NCBI RefSeq assembly: GCF_019970045.1
Contig: NZ_JAHXYI010000013.1
Coordinates: forward strand, 27,429-91,428
Direction: 5' to 3'
DNA: 64,000 bases
Source of the DNA: Chryseobacterium sp. GVT01B
Lineage (GTDB): Bacteria; Bacteroidota; Bacteroidia; Flavobacteriales; Weeksellaceae
Shown: positions 33,723 to 43,184 of the stretch, one piece after another
Layout: each line of letters starts with the position of its first letter
How positions within the stretch are numbered: the stretch's first letter is position 1
Notes under the pieces: model-generated
Database searches by the model: none
What the model was told of the DNA's origin: nothing
What the model saw: the letters and a program-made list of their open reading frames with translations, nothing else
Position numbers and translations under genes: made by a program

Positions 33723-36700
33723 ATGATAAGATATAAAACACTTTTTTCTACAGTAAAAAAGAGATTACTTTTTCTTTTCCTATTTTTTTCACTGGCAGAA
33801 CTTTTCGGACAAAGAGATACGGAGCACTGGGTTGCCCCTTACTTTGATAGTATGGGAAGTTCATACATTCATGGGCTTTATTTTTCGACAGATTCTGCTA
33901 CACCATTTACTGTTAAAATTTATAGTAATAATAACCAGATCGGAAGTGTTACTATCAGTAAAGGCTCACCAGCAACTTTTACTGTCGACCCCAGCTATAT
34001 AAAATTGACTGCAACTTCTGAGGCTGCTTCAAAGTCTAATAAAGGAATATATACTATAGGGGATAAGCCTTATTTCTTAACAATGCGAATAGCGGCAGGA
34101 GCTCATGCCGAGATCATTACCTCTAAAGGTAGAGCAGGTATTGGAACTGAATTTTTTGCAGCAGCAGCACCGATAACTGTGAGTGCCAATAACTATAATT
34201 TTACAACTGGAATTCTTGCTACTGAAGATAATACAACCGTGAATATTTCAGGTTATAATCCAAGTATAAGTTTTTTAAACGTCGCTTCAACTCCTTCTGT
34301 ACTGACGGTTACTTTAAACAAAGGTCAGTCTTATACCCTTGCTGGTATCACCAATACAATACCTAACAGGGACGGATTTATTGGAGCAAAGATTACTTCT
34401 GATAAACCAATCACTGTGACCAATGGCAATTCAAATGGTTTTTACGCTACTACAGCAAATGATGGTTCCGATCTGATTATGGACCAGTCAATCCCGGTAG
34501 GACGCCTTGGAAATGAATTTGCCATGATTAAAAGTGTTTCTACGAGTCCTTATAATATGGATGGGGGGATTGTTATCGCTACTGAAAATAATACACAGAT
34601 TTTTCTCAATAATAGTATAAATCCTATCGTAACCATTAATGCGGGGCAATATTATAGAATTCTTGCTAATGCTTATGTCAACCAGGGTAACGGACATTCT
34701 AATATGTATGTCAAAACTTCAAAAAATGTTTATCTCTATCAGCTTGTAGGAGTGGGGGACGGAGGGTACACCGGTGGATATAACCTTATTCCTCCTTTAA
34801 ACTGTTTCTTACCCAGAAAAATTGATGAAATCGGGAAAATCAATGAAATGCCTAATATTTCATCACTATCAGTAAGATTGAATATTCTTACGCAAGTTGG
34901 CGCTAATATAACGGTCAACGGAAATGCTCCAACAGCGGTTCAGGGGCCTTATCCTCTTCAGGGAAACAATGACTGGGTTACTTACTCTATACAGAATATT
35001 ACAGGAAACACAACCATTACTTCAGACAAAGCAGTTACTGCGGGAATTAACGGTGGATATACTAATGCAGGGTACGGTGGATATTTTGCAGGTTTTTCTT
35101 CAATACCTGTCATTATGAATAAATCAGGGGAATGTGCCCCGGATATTACTCTTGAAGTTGATGACAGCTACGATACATATCAATGGTATTTGAATGGAAA
35201 TAGTATTCCTGGGGCCACTTCGAATACCTATATGCCTGCCCAGGGAGGTAATTATACTGTAAAAATAACAGCCGGTTCCTGTGAGCCTAAATTTACTCCT
35301 GTTTATAAAGTTAACAGCTGTTTGAAGGAAACAACAAAAAATGATTCTATCTGTGGAGATCATCTTCAAATTGTCCCACAGTTTTCCCAATCTTCACAAA
35401 CCCTTGTTCCGGGAAGTGTGGTGGTCATTACACCCCCATCTCATGGCACTGCAACTATTGATCCTTCAACTGGGAATATCAATTATATTGCAGATCCGGG
35501 ATATAACGGCGCAGATACTCTTGTGTATAAATTTTGTGGAAATGATCCTGAATTCCCGGATTGTGAGCAGGTCACACTTCACCTCAATATTTCAAAGGCA
35601 CCGGCTGCTCAAAACGCATCACTTAGTATATGTTCAGTTACAGATACTGCAGTATTTAATTTAAAAGATGCTGAAACCACTATTTCTTCAGAACCAGGTG
35701 TTGGCTTTTCCTATTATCAAAATCTGGCGGATGCTGATGCGGGAAATGCTAATACGTTATCAAATCCTACAGCTTATTCATCAGCAAATACTACAATTTA
35801 TGTACGTGTATCTTCTGGGTTCTGCTATAGTATTGCAGAGTTACAGCTTATCGTAAACGCAAAACCTGTACCTGTTATCACTGCTTCATCTACAGTAATT
35901 TGTCATGATATCCCTGTTGTACTCACTTCCAGTTTACCTATGGGAAATGTTTGGTCTACAGGAGAGACTACGCAATCCATCACCGTAAATTCAGGAGGAG
36001 TATATACGCTTGTCAATGATAACGGATCTTGTAAGAGTGATTCTGTAGCAGTTACCATTCTTAAGGGTGAGGATCCTCATCTACTGATTACAGGAAATCT
36101 GGTATTCTGTGAAGGAGATTCCACGTTATTAACCGCTGTAGCTGACGGAACAGGAAATAGTTTTCTTTGGTCTAACGGTACTACTGGAAATACACTTACT
36201 GTGACCGCAGCTGGAACCTATACTGTAACAGTTACGACTGCTTTAGGGTGTCAGTATCAGAAGACTGTAACCGTTAAGATGGATCCCCTGATCGTTGTCA
36301 GTATTGTCCCGCCTACAAAGACTATCACTTGTATTGAACACACTATAACATTGGATGGTACAGGCTCTGTATACCAACCAGGAGCAACTTTCCTGTGGGC
36401 AGCTTCCTCCGGAGGAAATATTGTTTCCGGAGGAAATACTTTAACTCCTGTGGTTGACAAAGGTGGGGTTTATACCTTAAGCATCAGTAGTTCTACTCCG
36501 ATGGGGTGTATAAAGCAGAACTCAGTTACAGTGCAGCAAGATACGACACCCCCTCCTGTAGTGCTTAGTGCAACACAGATAATAATCTGTAAAGGAGAAT
36601 CTGTTATTCTGACTGCTTCTGGTGCTGTAACCTACACATGGGCGGGGTTACCTGGAAACGGAAATACCCAAACAGTTTCCCCAGCTGTGACAACGACTTA

Positions 36701-37463
36701 TACTGTTGAAGGAACAGGTCTTAACGGATGTAGTGCCGAGGCAAGTATTATAATTACTGTGGTTCCTGCCATTGAGTCTATTCTTCATGATATCAAAGTA
36801 TGTAAAGGGCAAAAAGGGCTCTTGGATGCCGGATCTGGTCCTAATTACACTTATCTATGGAACACAGGAGAAACAACCAGGACTATCGAAGTCACTCAGG
36901 ACGGAATTTATACCGTCACTATCAACAATGGCGTCTGTTCAAAACAATACTCTGCTAATGTTTCTTACACTCAGGTACCGGATATTCTGGAAGTAATTTA
37001 TGAAAATGATAATTTAAAAATTAGGGCAAAAAATAATGAAACCCTTCCACTGGAATACTCTATTGATGGGGGAGTGCTTTGGCAGAATTCTGAGATATTT
37101 TATAATGTTAATAAGAATACAGAATATGCAATCAGGGTAAGAAATGTGGGAACCCTTTGTGATACTTCTGTACAATATTATACTTTTTTCTTACCAAATA
37201 CCTTTACTCCAAACGGAGATGGTATTAATGATGTAATCAGTTTTGCAGGAATTTCAAAACTAAGGAATTTCTCAGCAATTATCGTTGACAGATATGGTCA
37301 TCAAGTGTTTAAAGCTACAGAAAGTAATCCGGTGTGGGATGGAAAATATTTGAGCAGTTCTGTTCCCACAGCTTCTTATTGGTATACTATTTCATGGGAA
37401 GATCCGGTTAGTAGGAAACCATTTATCAGATCAGGATGGATTCTTGTAAAAAATAGAAATTGA
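33723..37463 (+). CDS. Large surface protein, T9SS type B sorting domain
   Basis: 1246 residues from the ATG at 33723; a longer frame from a TTG at 33687 would begin upstream of the -7 box at 33691 and cannot be transcribed from it. A signal peptide (KKRLLFLFLFFSLAELFGQ) is followed by a region of about 450 residues resembling the IgGFc-binding family (DKPITVTNGNSNGF, GGYNLIPPLNCFLPRK). Several Ig/PKD-like modules come next (repeated WSTGETTQSITVN, LWNTGETTRTIEV). The gliding-motility-associated CHU_C end (LPNTFTPNGDGINDVISF, IVDRYGHQVF) is the T9SS type B signal. An exposed adhesin-like protein. Confidence 0.9.
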   Translation: MIRYKTLFSTVKKRLLFLFLFFSLAELFGQRDTEHWVAPYFDSMGSSYIHGLYFSTDSATPFTVKIYSNNNQIGSVTISKGSPATFTVDPSYIKLTATSEAASKSNKGIYTIGDKPYFLTMRIAAGAHAEIITSKGRAGIGTEFFAAAAPITVSANNYNFTTGILATEDNTTVNISGYNPSISFLNVASTPSVLTVTLNKGQSYTLAGITNTIPNRDGFIGAKITSDKPITVTNGNSNGFYATTANDGSDLIMDQSIPVGRLGNEFAMIKSVSTSPYNMDGGIVIATENNTQIFLNNSINPIVTINAGQYYRILANAYVNQGNGHSNMYVKTSKNVYLYQLVGVGDGGYTGGYNLIPPLNCFLPRKIDEIGKINEMPNISSLSVRLNILTQVGANITVNGNAPTAVQGPYPLQGNNDWVTYSIQNITGNTTITSDKAVTAGINGGYTNAGYGGYFAGFSSIPVIMNKSGECAPDITLEVDDSYDTYQWYLNGNSIPGATSNTYMPAQGGNYTVKITAGSCEPKFTPVYKVNSCLKETTKNDSICGDHLQIVPQFSQSSQTLVPGSVVVITPPSHGTATIDPSTGNINYIADPGYNGADTLVYKFCGNDPEFPDCEQVTLHLNISKAPAAQNASLSICSVTDTAVFNLKDAETTISSEPGVGFSYYQNLADADAGNANTLSNPTAYSSANTTIYVRVSSGFCYSIAELQLIVNAKPVPVITASSTVICHDIPVVLTSSLPMGNVWSTGETTQSITVNSGGVYTLVNDNGSCKSDSVAVTILKGEDPHLLITGNLVFCEGDSTLLTAVADGTGNSFLWSNGTTGNTLTVTAAGTYTVTVTTALGCQYQKTVTVKMDPLIVVSIVPPTKTITCIEHTITLDGTGSVYQPGATFLWAASSGGNIVSGGNTLTPVVDKGGVYTLSISSSTPMGCIKQNSVTVQQDTTPPPVVLSATQIIICKGESVILTASGAVTYTWAGLPGNGNTQTVSPAVTTTYTVEGTGLNGCSAEASIIITVVPAIESILHDIKVCKGQKGLLDAGSGPNYTYLWNTGETTRTIEVTQDGIYTVTINNGVCSKQYSANVSYTQVPDILEVIYENDNLKIRAKNNETLPLEYSIDGGVLWQNSEIFYNVNKNTEYAIRVRNVGTLCDTSVQYYTFFLPNTFTPNGDGINDVISFAGISKLRNFSAIIVDRYGHQVFKATESNPVWDGKYLSSSVPTASYWYTISWEDPVSRKPFIRSGWILVKNRN

Positions 37464-38010
37464 TGAATTTACATTGAGGCTCAATCAATTTTTTCCTACT
37501 ATTTATAGCTTGCCTATTCTCGTCTTTGTGGCTGGTCATTATAGAATACTCAATTGATTGTTATTATTCCCCCCTTGCAGTAATCAGCTTCATAACCAAT
37601 TCGGGCATTTTCCATTGTTTACCTGGTAGAACGCGCGGAAGTTCAGTGCGTTGTGTTTCACAATAATTCTAGCAATGGCAATCATCAGATAATATCTGAT
37701 GTTGAATTTTTAAACAATAGTTTTGAGTTTTATTTAATGTAAATGGATTATTTTATTTAGTAATCTATTTAAAGTTCATTTGTACAGTTGCTGTAAATTA
37801 TAACTGCAGCCTTGTAGAATTACATTTTTACGTTAACAGTATTATAATTATATATTATCTCCATTTTGTACAACCGGCTTCCTAAAGTCGGTCTTACAAT
37901 TTATTCCATAAAGAGAATTAGGTAGTTGTGATTTACTAAATCTTACTAAAGAAGAATAAAACAAATTATACTAATTGAACCAATAAAACTAACCATCAAA
38001 TATTAAATAT
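37464..38010. other. Intergenic region before FSMP paralogue 2
   Basis: 547 bp without a gene. A weak resemblance to the dyad motif (TGTAGAATTACA near 37813-37824, then a TAACAGTATTATA stretch) lacks a -7 box at the fixed distance. A short stem CCGGCTT/AAGTCGG is at 37874-37891. The real promoter of the gene at 38011 is therefore not assigned. Confidence 0.5.
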
Positions 38011-39237
38011 ATGAGAAAAATGTATTTCTTGCCAATGATTTTTGTTGGCACTTTAGTCTGCGGACAAACCTTCATTGATACTTCCGAAGGTATCATCATT
38101 CCTCGTCTGACGGGTAATATCCTTCACAGCTCAGAAGCAAAAGGTATATATTCTAATGTCAAGGATGCTATCTTGGTTTATGTAACCGCTCCTCCTGATC
38201 CTGATAATCGTATCGGTCAGGTAGAAGGTATAGATGCTAAGGGGTTTTATTATTTTGACGCATCAAGTAACAGGTGGATCAGGATAATTTCTACAAGCAT
38301 TGGTACAGCAGCCTTAACACAGTTGTTATGCTCTTCTTCTTCTAATGTAGGCGTTATGGAAGCAACACGTCCTGCTTCCGGTGTAAGTGTTATGGTACCA
38401 TACAACGGAGGGAATGGAGGTGCCTATCAGGCTTCTAGTATTCCTTCTACGGGAATTACAGGTCTTAACGCAACTCTTTATCCTGGAAATCTTAGCATTG
38501 GCGGTGGTTTCTTAGTATTTAACATCACGGGAACTCCTCTCACTACGGGTACAGCTACTTTTAACATCAATCTAATGGGTAAAACCTGCAGTTTCAGTGC
38601 TCAGATACAATCGAAGACAAGATTTGATGATGTAGTAAATGTATCGATTAACGGTCAGACCCGTCAGATGATGACCCGAAATCTGGGAGCCAATCCTACG
38701 TTAGATCCTGATGTGCCTACTCAGGCTATTATGGGAGATTATTTTCAATGGGGAAAAAAAAATGCAGTGGCTACGCCTTATACTCCTGCTACTGCCATCT
38801 CCGGATGGAGCACCGAAAGAGCTGCTGATAAAGCCTGGAATAATGGGACAGAAGCTGCTCCTTTTAAGACAATAAACGATCCTTGTCCATCAGGCTTCCG
38901 AATTCCTACCCGAAATGAGTGGGCTGCATTCACTCAAGCCAGTACTGTTACTAATATTGGGATCTGGGCTACTACAAAATCAGATGGAGCTTCTAATTTT
39001 AGTGCGGCGAAAAGATTTATCAATAATAAAAATATCATAACTCTTCCTGCTGCAGGACGCCATAGCTCAGGTACTGGTGCTCTTGATAGTCGTGGTTATG
39101 GTGCTTCTTATTGGAGCAGTACTGAGTTTAGTGGTACAAATTCTTATAATTTGACTTTTACTGAAGGAGGTGCAATTTATCCTGCATATGATTTCAATAG
39201 AGCTGTTGGAATGTCAGTGCGCTGTATTTCAGAGTAA
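38011..39237 (+). CDS. Secreted Fib_succ_major (FSMP) domain protein, paralogue 2
   Basis: 408 residues, closely similar along its length to the protein at 21476: signal peptide MRKMYFLPMIFVGTLVCGQ, DTSEGIIIPRLTGN, the middle beta-rich domain (TAALTQLLCSSSSNVGVME), and the C-terminal domain with QTRQMMTRNLGANPTLDP, IMGDYFQWGKKNAVA, DPCPSGFRIPTRNEWAA, SYWSSTEFSG and VRCISE. The N-terminal VGVNTxxP segment is lost by a deletion. The C-terminal part is better conserved than the middle. Ends with a terminator at 39319. Confidence 0.88.
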   Translation: MRKMYFLPMIFVGTLVCGQTFIDTSEGIIIPRLTGNILHSSEAKGIYSNVKDAILVYVTAPPDPDNRIGQVEGIDAKGFYYFDASSNRWIRIISTSIGTAALTQLLCSSSSNVGVMEATRPASGVSVMVPYNGGNGGAYQASSIPSTGITGLNATLYPGNLSIGGGFLVFNITGTPLTTGTATFNINLMGKTCSFSAQIQSKTRFDDVVNVSINGQTRQMMTRNLGANPTLDPDVPTQAIMGDYFQWGKKNAVATPYTPATAISGWSTERAADKAWNNGTEAAPFKTINDPCPSGFRIPTRNEWAAFTQASTVTNIGIWATTKSDGASNFSAAKRFINNKNIITLPAAGRHSSGTGALDSRGYGASYWSSTEFSGTNSYNLTFTEGGAIYPAYDFNRAVGMSVRCISE

Positions 39238-39318
39238 AAGAATCTCCTGTTTATTACTTTTTATAGAGAGAGTGATCAATTAATATAATTTGTTAAATTA
39301 TTATCAGAGTTTAGATCA

Positions 39319-39348
39319 ATGCGGCAAAGAATATTTGTCGCATTTTAT
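39319..39348 (+). terminator. Terminator of FSMP gene 2
   Basis: ATGCGGCAAA pairs with TTTGTCGCAT (one G.U pair) over a 5-nt loop, followed by TTTATT. It resembles the terminator of FSMP gene 1, which also uses a GCGGCAA arm. Confidence 0.8.
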
Positions 39349-39436
39349 TATTCAAAAGTAATTATCAACATTCTGCTAAATTCTGGTTCTTACTTTAGTA
39401 AATGTATACAATATATTCCCAAAGATATAGTTAATG

Positions 39437-39514
39437 TAGTGATTATTTTACACTCTAATCTATATAAAACTATATAAGTTTCGTTTATGATTTAGCGTAT
39501 ATGCTTTAAGTTTG
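39437..39514 (+). promoter_or_regulatory. Tandem-dyad promoter, copy 10
   Basis: Dyad 1 TAGTGATTATTTTACA at 39437-39452, 6-bp spacer, dyad 2 TCTATATAAAACTATA at 39459-39474, -7 box TAAGTTTG at 39507-39514 (offset 70). No convincing gene follows before a terminator at 39751. Confidence 0.87.
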
Positions 39515-39518
39515 CAAT

Positions 39519-39776
39519 AGATACTGTTGAATATATATTTAAAATTTTAATAGTTATCGAAAATTTTTCAGAAAATTGTATGACAAGCATTAAGCTTAAT
39601 ATTCAAATAGTATATTACTTCACCTGAACTAAATACTCTGGTTTTTTCTTGCAGTTTTATATCATAATCTAATTTTTCTGCAAGATATATGAATACAGTG
39701 TATTGTACATTTGAATATACAACTTTTTATTGTCATTTATTTGTGTGTGTAACCGGAGATCAACTCCGGTTTTTAT
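39519..39776 (+). ncRNA. Transcript of dyad promoter 10 without clear ORF
   Basis: About 255 nt from the predicted start to a good terminator (AACCGGAG at 39751-39758 with CTCCGGTT at 39764-39771, then TTTATT). An ATG at 39689 opens a frame that runs through the terminator, so it is not credible. It may be a longer regulatory RNA or the relic of a deleted gene. Confidence 0.4.
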
Positions 39777-39935
39777 TTATCCATAAATGGAGTATCAAAT
39801 ATAAACAAATAAATGATGTCCGCTGCCAAAAAACGCTATTCAAAAAATATAATTGTATTTCAGTATTTTTTCCGATTGATAAATCCTGTAGTTTTGACTT
39901 TGGAAAAATGAAACAGCTGTAGAATATTTATCCAA

Positions 39936-39967
39936 AAAAAGCTCTCTGAATAATCAGAGAGCTTTTT
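39936..39967. terminator. Bidirectional terminator
   Basis: AAAAAGCTCTCTGA pairs perfectly with TCAGAGAGCTTTTT over a 4-nt loop: 14 bp with A- and T-runs. It ends the - strand operon 42177-39983 and anything from the + strand. Confidence 0.92.
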
Positions 39968-39982
39968 AAATAATAATAAAGT

Positions 39983-40213
39983 CTATATTTTTTTAATTGA
40001 GTGTTTCTTTGTGAAATATACAATGAACAATACTGCAATGACACCTAAAGCATACACATACATATCAATCGGTGAGGCAGGAGCTCCTGGGCCAACCGGT
40101 CCTACGTCTCCTGGAGTAGGAGGTCCTCCCGGGCCAACTGGCCCTACATCTGCACTAACTAATGCAGCTATAAAAAGAGAAAAAGTTAAAAGTAATTTAT
40201 TAATAGCTTTCAT
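39983..40213 (-). CDS. Small secreted/membrane protein with Gly-Pro repeats
   Basis: 76 residues. Signal peptide MKAINKLLLTFSLFIAALVSA, then a proline-glycine-rich repeat (GPVGPGGPPTPGD followed by VGPVGPGAPASP), then a transmembrane helix (MYVYALGVIAVLFIVYF) and a basic end. The arrangement suggests a protein anchored by its C-terminus with a stiff extracytoplasmic Gly-Pro stretch. It starts 5 nt after the stop of the large T9SS protein gene, so it is the last gene of that operon. Similar short proteins often follow T9SS cargo genes in this group; the role is not known to me. Confidence 0.8.
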   Translation of the reverse strand: MKAINKLLLTFSLFIAALVSADVGPVGPGGPPTPGDVGPVGPGAPASPIDMYVYALGVIAVLFIVYFTKKHSIKKI

Positions 40214-40218
40214 ATATT

Positions 40219-42177
40219 TTATTTTAAGATTTTTGTGTTAACAACCTCTCCATTGTCTGAAACAACTTTTACAACATATGTACTTTTAACTTGTTTATCC
40301 AGTTCAATTACAAAATCTGTAGATGTGTTAACAGCCTTTTTAGAAATTATTAGTTTTCCACTCATATCATAAACTTCGATATCTGCTTTTTTCCATTTTG
40401 GATCAAATCTCACAATATAATTTGTAATCTGAGGATTATATACGACCATTGTTCTTGAAGGACGCTTCGTATCATCAGTAGCCAATACCAAATTACTAGG
40501 CTCACCGTAATATAAATCAAACTCGGCATCATTAACAGGAATAATGTCTCCCTGTTTAGCCTGTTGGGCTGTGCCGCTTGGTGATTTATAATAGAATCCA
40601 ATACCGGTTGAAAGAGCATGGGTACCAGTGCTTACCAGTTGTGCATTTTCTCTGATTTCGAATTTGTAAGATTTAATTTTATTTAAGTCATAATTCACTA
40701 ACTTAATATTCTTTCCCTTGAAATTAAATTCGTTAGCTTCATTAATATATAGCCAGTACTGATTCATATAATTGGTATCATAGCCACCATTCAGGGCTTC
40801 TTCAAAAGTACCAATAGCGTTGGCAGAACTGTTGGTAATCTGAGTTCTGGCATTAGGAGAATGTCCTGTTACCCCTTCCGGATAAACTACATAATATGTT
40901 CTGGATATTTCATTACCATTCACATCAAGTCCGATAACGCCAAGCTGTTTTACGGTTCCTGTACCATTTTTATTTGCTGCTACACTATAGTCTGTATTTC
41001 CTGATCTACTGTAATAATTAAATCTTCTCAGATTGGCAAAATTAAGCTGATCAGCAGCAGTATTATCATTGAGTTTAATTGCAAATGTTTCTAATGGTCT
41101 GACCATTAGGTAATCAATATCTCCAGTAGGTACTCCTGAATTATAAGTTACAAATTTAAATGCACCTGTACTTTGTGTACCTCCAGCGGTAGTAACTACT
41201 GTTGCAGGCTGTAACCTGATTCCATAAATGTTACTAAGATAAACTCCATCTCCGTTGGCTGCAGGTTCATTTTGTGCAATGTTGAATAGGTCTAGATTAG
41301 TTAAAAACGGATTAGCCAATGAATAGATGTTTTTACCGAAATTACCCTGCCATGCGGTACCCCCTGAAGCAATTTCAAAACCATCCTGTACATAGGTGTT
41401 ATAAGGTTCATTATACATATTCACGGCTGAACCATTGGTACCGAAATTAACGTTGGCAGCTGCGTTTTGTAATGTGACCGCAGATCCAATATCAGTCAAC
41501 GGTCGGCCTGAAAGAATTCTTGTGTTGGTACCAAGGTCTAAGCCACTTCCACCAAGCATGTAGTATGTACTGCCAGGATTGGTGACTCCTAGTTTAGAGC
41601 TTATGCTAAAATTAGTTGAAACCGTATTAACATTATTAGACCAAAGAATCTCATTCTGTGAATACCTTGTATTATTAAAAGTCTTACCTAGCTCCGTGCT
41701 TAATGTAGAAGCTGTTTTGTCATAAAAAGGCATTCCGATTTGCTGGTAACTACCATGTTTAATTGATCTGTATTCCTGATCTACAATACCTGTAATATTG
41801 GATTGAGGGATTCCGGAAATGTAAAGCTGTCCATAGGTATAAACCGGTGTCGCAGCAGGATTGTTTTCATTAGCTGAAGCATATGCCGTAGGTTCATTAA
41901 GTTTATTAACAAAATTACCTGTTACAGTGCCTTCAGCTTTGTCCGTTCCTGCAGTAGTGATTGTTTTAAAAGAATCGGAAGCAGTACCTGAAACGATAAC
42001 GTTTCCGTGGTTTTCAATAGTACCATTTCCTCTTGTTTGCAAACCTCCACCGTTATAAAGCAGTGTGCCTTTGCTTACGAAAGTGATAGCAGTGTCATCT
42101 ACATGTAGTAGAATGTTCTGCGCCTGAACAGAACCTATTGCTGCTAATAAACCAATAGCTGATAAACTTTTTTTCAT
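40219..42177 (-). CDS. T9SS type A sorting domain surface protein
   Basis: 652 residues. Signal peptide MKKSLSAIGLLAAIGSVQAQ, a long beta-rich, Asn- and Thr-rich body (GGGLQTRGNGTIENHGNVIVSG; many short strands as in adhesin-like exoproteins), and a C-terminal T9SS type A domain of about 80 residues ending DMSGKLIISKKAVNTST and YVVKVVSDNGEVVNTKILK. It should be exported through T9SS and attached to or released from the surface. It is driven by dyad promoter 15, with a leader of about 100 nt, and forms an operon with the Gly-Pro protein. Confidence 0.88.
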   Translation of the reverse strand: MKKSLSAIGLLAAIGSVQAQNILLHVDDTAITFVSKGTLLYNGGGLQTRGNGTIENHGNVIVSGTASDSFKTITTAGTDKAEGTVTGNFVNKLNEPTAYASANENNPAATPVYTYGQLYISGIPQSNITGIVDQEYRSIKHGSYQQIGMPFYDKTASTLSTELGKTFNNTRYSQNEILWSNNVNTVSTNFSISSKLGVTNPGSTYYMLGGSGLDLGTNTRILSGRPLTDIGSAVTLQNAAANVNFGTNGSAVNMYNEPYNTYVQDGFEIASGGTAWQGNFGKNIYSLANPFLTNLDLFNIAQNEPAANGDGVYLSNIYGIRLQPATVVTTAGGTQSTGAFKFVTYNSGVPTGDIDYLMVRPLETFAIKLNDNTAADQLNFANLRRFNYYSRSGNTDYSVAANKNGTGTVKQLGVIGLDVNGNEISRTYYVVYPEGVTGHSPNARTQITNSSANAIGTFEEALNGGYDTNYMNQYWLYINEANEFNFKGKNIKLVNYDLNKIKSYKFEIRENAQLVSTGTHALSTGIGFYYKSPSGTAQQAKQGDIIPVNDAEFDLYYGEPSNLVLATDDTKRPSRTMVVYNPQITNYIVRFDPKWKKADIEVYDMSGKLIISKKAVNTSTDFVIELDKQVKSTYVVKVVSDNGEVVNTKILK

Positions 42178-42284
42178 TAGTATGATTGTTTGTGTTAAAC
42201 AAATTTTTTGAAATAATCAAAATATATATTCATATATATAACAGGTATTTACCTTGAAAGAAATATGATCTATAAATTGTAATA

Positions 42285-42362
42285 CAAATTTAGAAAGTAT
42301 GTGTATAGGTTGGATTTCAAACTGTATAGTTATTTCGCTAATTTATTGTAGTTTTTTAACTA
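42285..42362 (-). promoter_or_regulatory. Tandem-dyad promoter, copy 15 (minus strand)
   Basis: Read on the - strand: dyad 1 TAGTTAAAAAACTACA (42362-42347), 6-bp spacer, dyad 2 TAGCGAAATAACTATA (42340-42325), -7 box TAAATTTG (42292-42285), offset 70. A further half-site-like stretch (TTAAAACTACA) lies upstream near 42379-42389. It drives the T9SS gene at 42177. Confidence 0.9.
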
Positions 42363-42653
42363 TATATAGGTTATTTACTGTAGTTTTAATAATTATATAT
42401 GCTTTTTGATGTGTGATTAATGTATGCTTTTATAAAGGGGTGACCTGTATAATAGCTAATAGTAGTAAGGGAAATTTTCGTCTTATTAATTGTTTGCTTA
42501 AACAATCTTATAGAAGAGTACAATTAAGTACAGCATTATACGAATTATGATCTTATATTTTTAATAATGCTTGATCAATATTGTATAGCGCTGTTAGGGA
42601 ATGGTTTTAACTATATGGATTATTGATCAAAACTTAACAGATTATTAAAGATT

Positions 42654-42731
42654 CGATTAAAAACTATACTCTTATTAGTGATAATATGACTGATATTCCA
42701 AGTCAATCTGAAAAATATCTTTTTAGATTTG
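42654..42731 (+). promoter_or_regulatory. Tandem-dyad promoter, copy 11
   Basis: Dyad 1 is degenerate (CGATTAAAAACTATAC, 42654-42669), dyad 2 TAGTGATAATATGACT at 42676-42691, -7 box TAGATTTG at 42724-42731 (offset 70). The -7 region is nearly identical to copy 2. The 290 bp before it, back to copy 15, hold no gene. Confidence 0.78.
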
Positions 42732-42736
42732 TAATC

Positions 42737-42843
42737 TCAAAAAAATTATTTGACATTTCATTCCATGGTGTGGAATATTTGTAAATCTGAGTTATTTGTT
42801 TTACATGATCCGGTATGGTTGTAATAGCTATACCGGATTTTTA
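42737..42843 (+). ncRNA. Candidate small RNA of dyad promoter 11
   Basis: About 105 nt ending in a good terminator (ATCCGGTAT 42808-42816 with ATACCGGAT 42830-42838, then TTTTT). Inside is a hairpin ATTCCA/TGGAAT at 42760-42776. No ORF. The terminator sequence resembles those of candidate small RNAs 4 and 7 (a TGATCCGG or CATCCGG start in each). Confidence 0.6.
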
Positions 42844-42936
42844 TAAAAAAGATTTGGAGGATTACATTTATAGCGCGGAAATCAATCTTTATTTTGGTGC
42901 TATTAAATTTTTCTATGTCAATATTCTTCTGTATTG

Positions 42937-43014
42937 TAGTTTAAAAACTATACATGATTAAATTGAAAATGACAGATAATCAGTTAGGTAGTGCCTGTTA
43001 ATCAGTTAAATTTG
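42937..43014 (+). promoter_or_regulatory. Tandem-dyad promoter, copy 12
   Basis: Dyad 1 TAGTTTAAAAACTATA at 42937-42952, 6-bp spacer, dyad 2 weak (TAAATTGAAAATGACA, 42959-42974), -7 box TAAATTTG at 43007-43014 (offset 70). It drives the FSMP gene at 43185 through a leader of about 165 nt. Confidence 0.82.
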
Positions 43015-43184
43015 TTGTACAAAATTGTCATACACTAAAGAGATTGCCATCATCATCAGCAATAGTAGTATAATTTATAGTACAGACTAATCTTTCAGGG
43101 TTTTAATTTATATGACTCAATAAATAATAGTATGATGTAGGCAGAATTTATTCATCATCTACAATAATTTAAATATTATAACAA

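Noticed and set aside
37809..37846. Possible seventeenth dyad pair before the FSMP gene at 38011
   Set aside because: Only TGTAGAATTACA and a loose second part match, and no TAnnTTTG/A box occurs at 69-75 bp.
39689..39922. 77-codon frame within the transcript of dyad promoter 10
   Set aside because: It reads through a strong terminator at 39751-39771.
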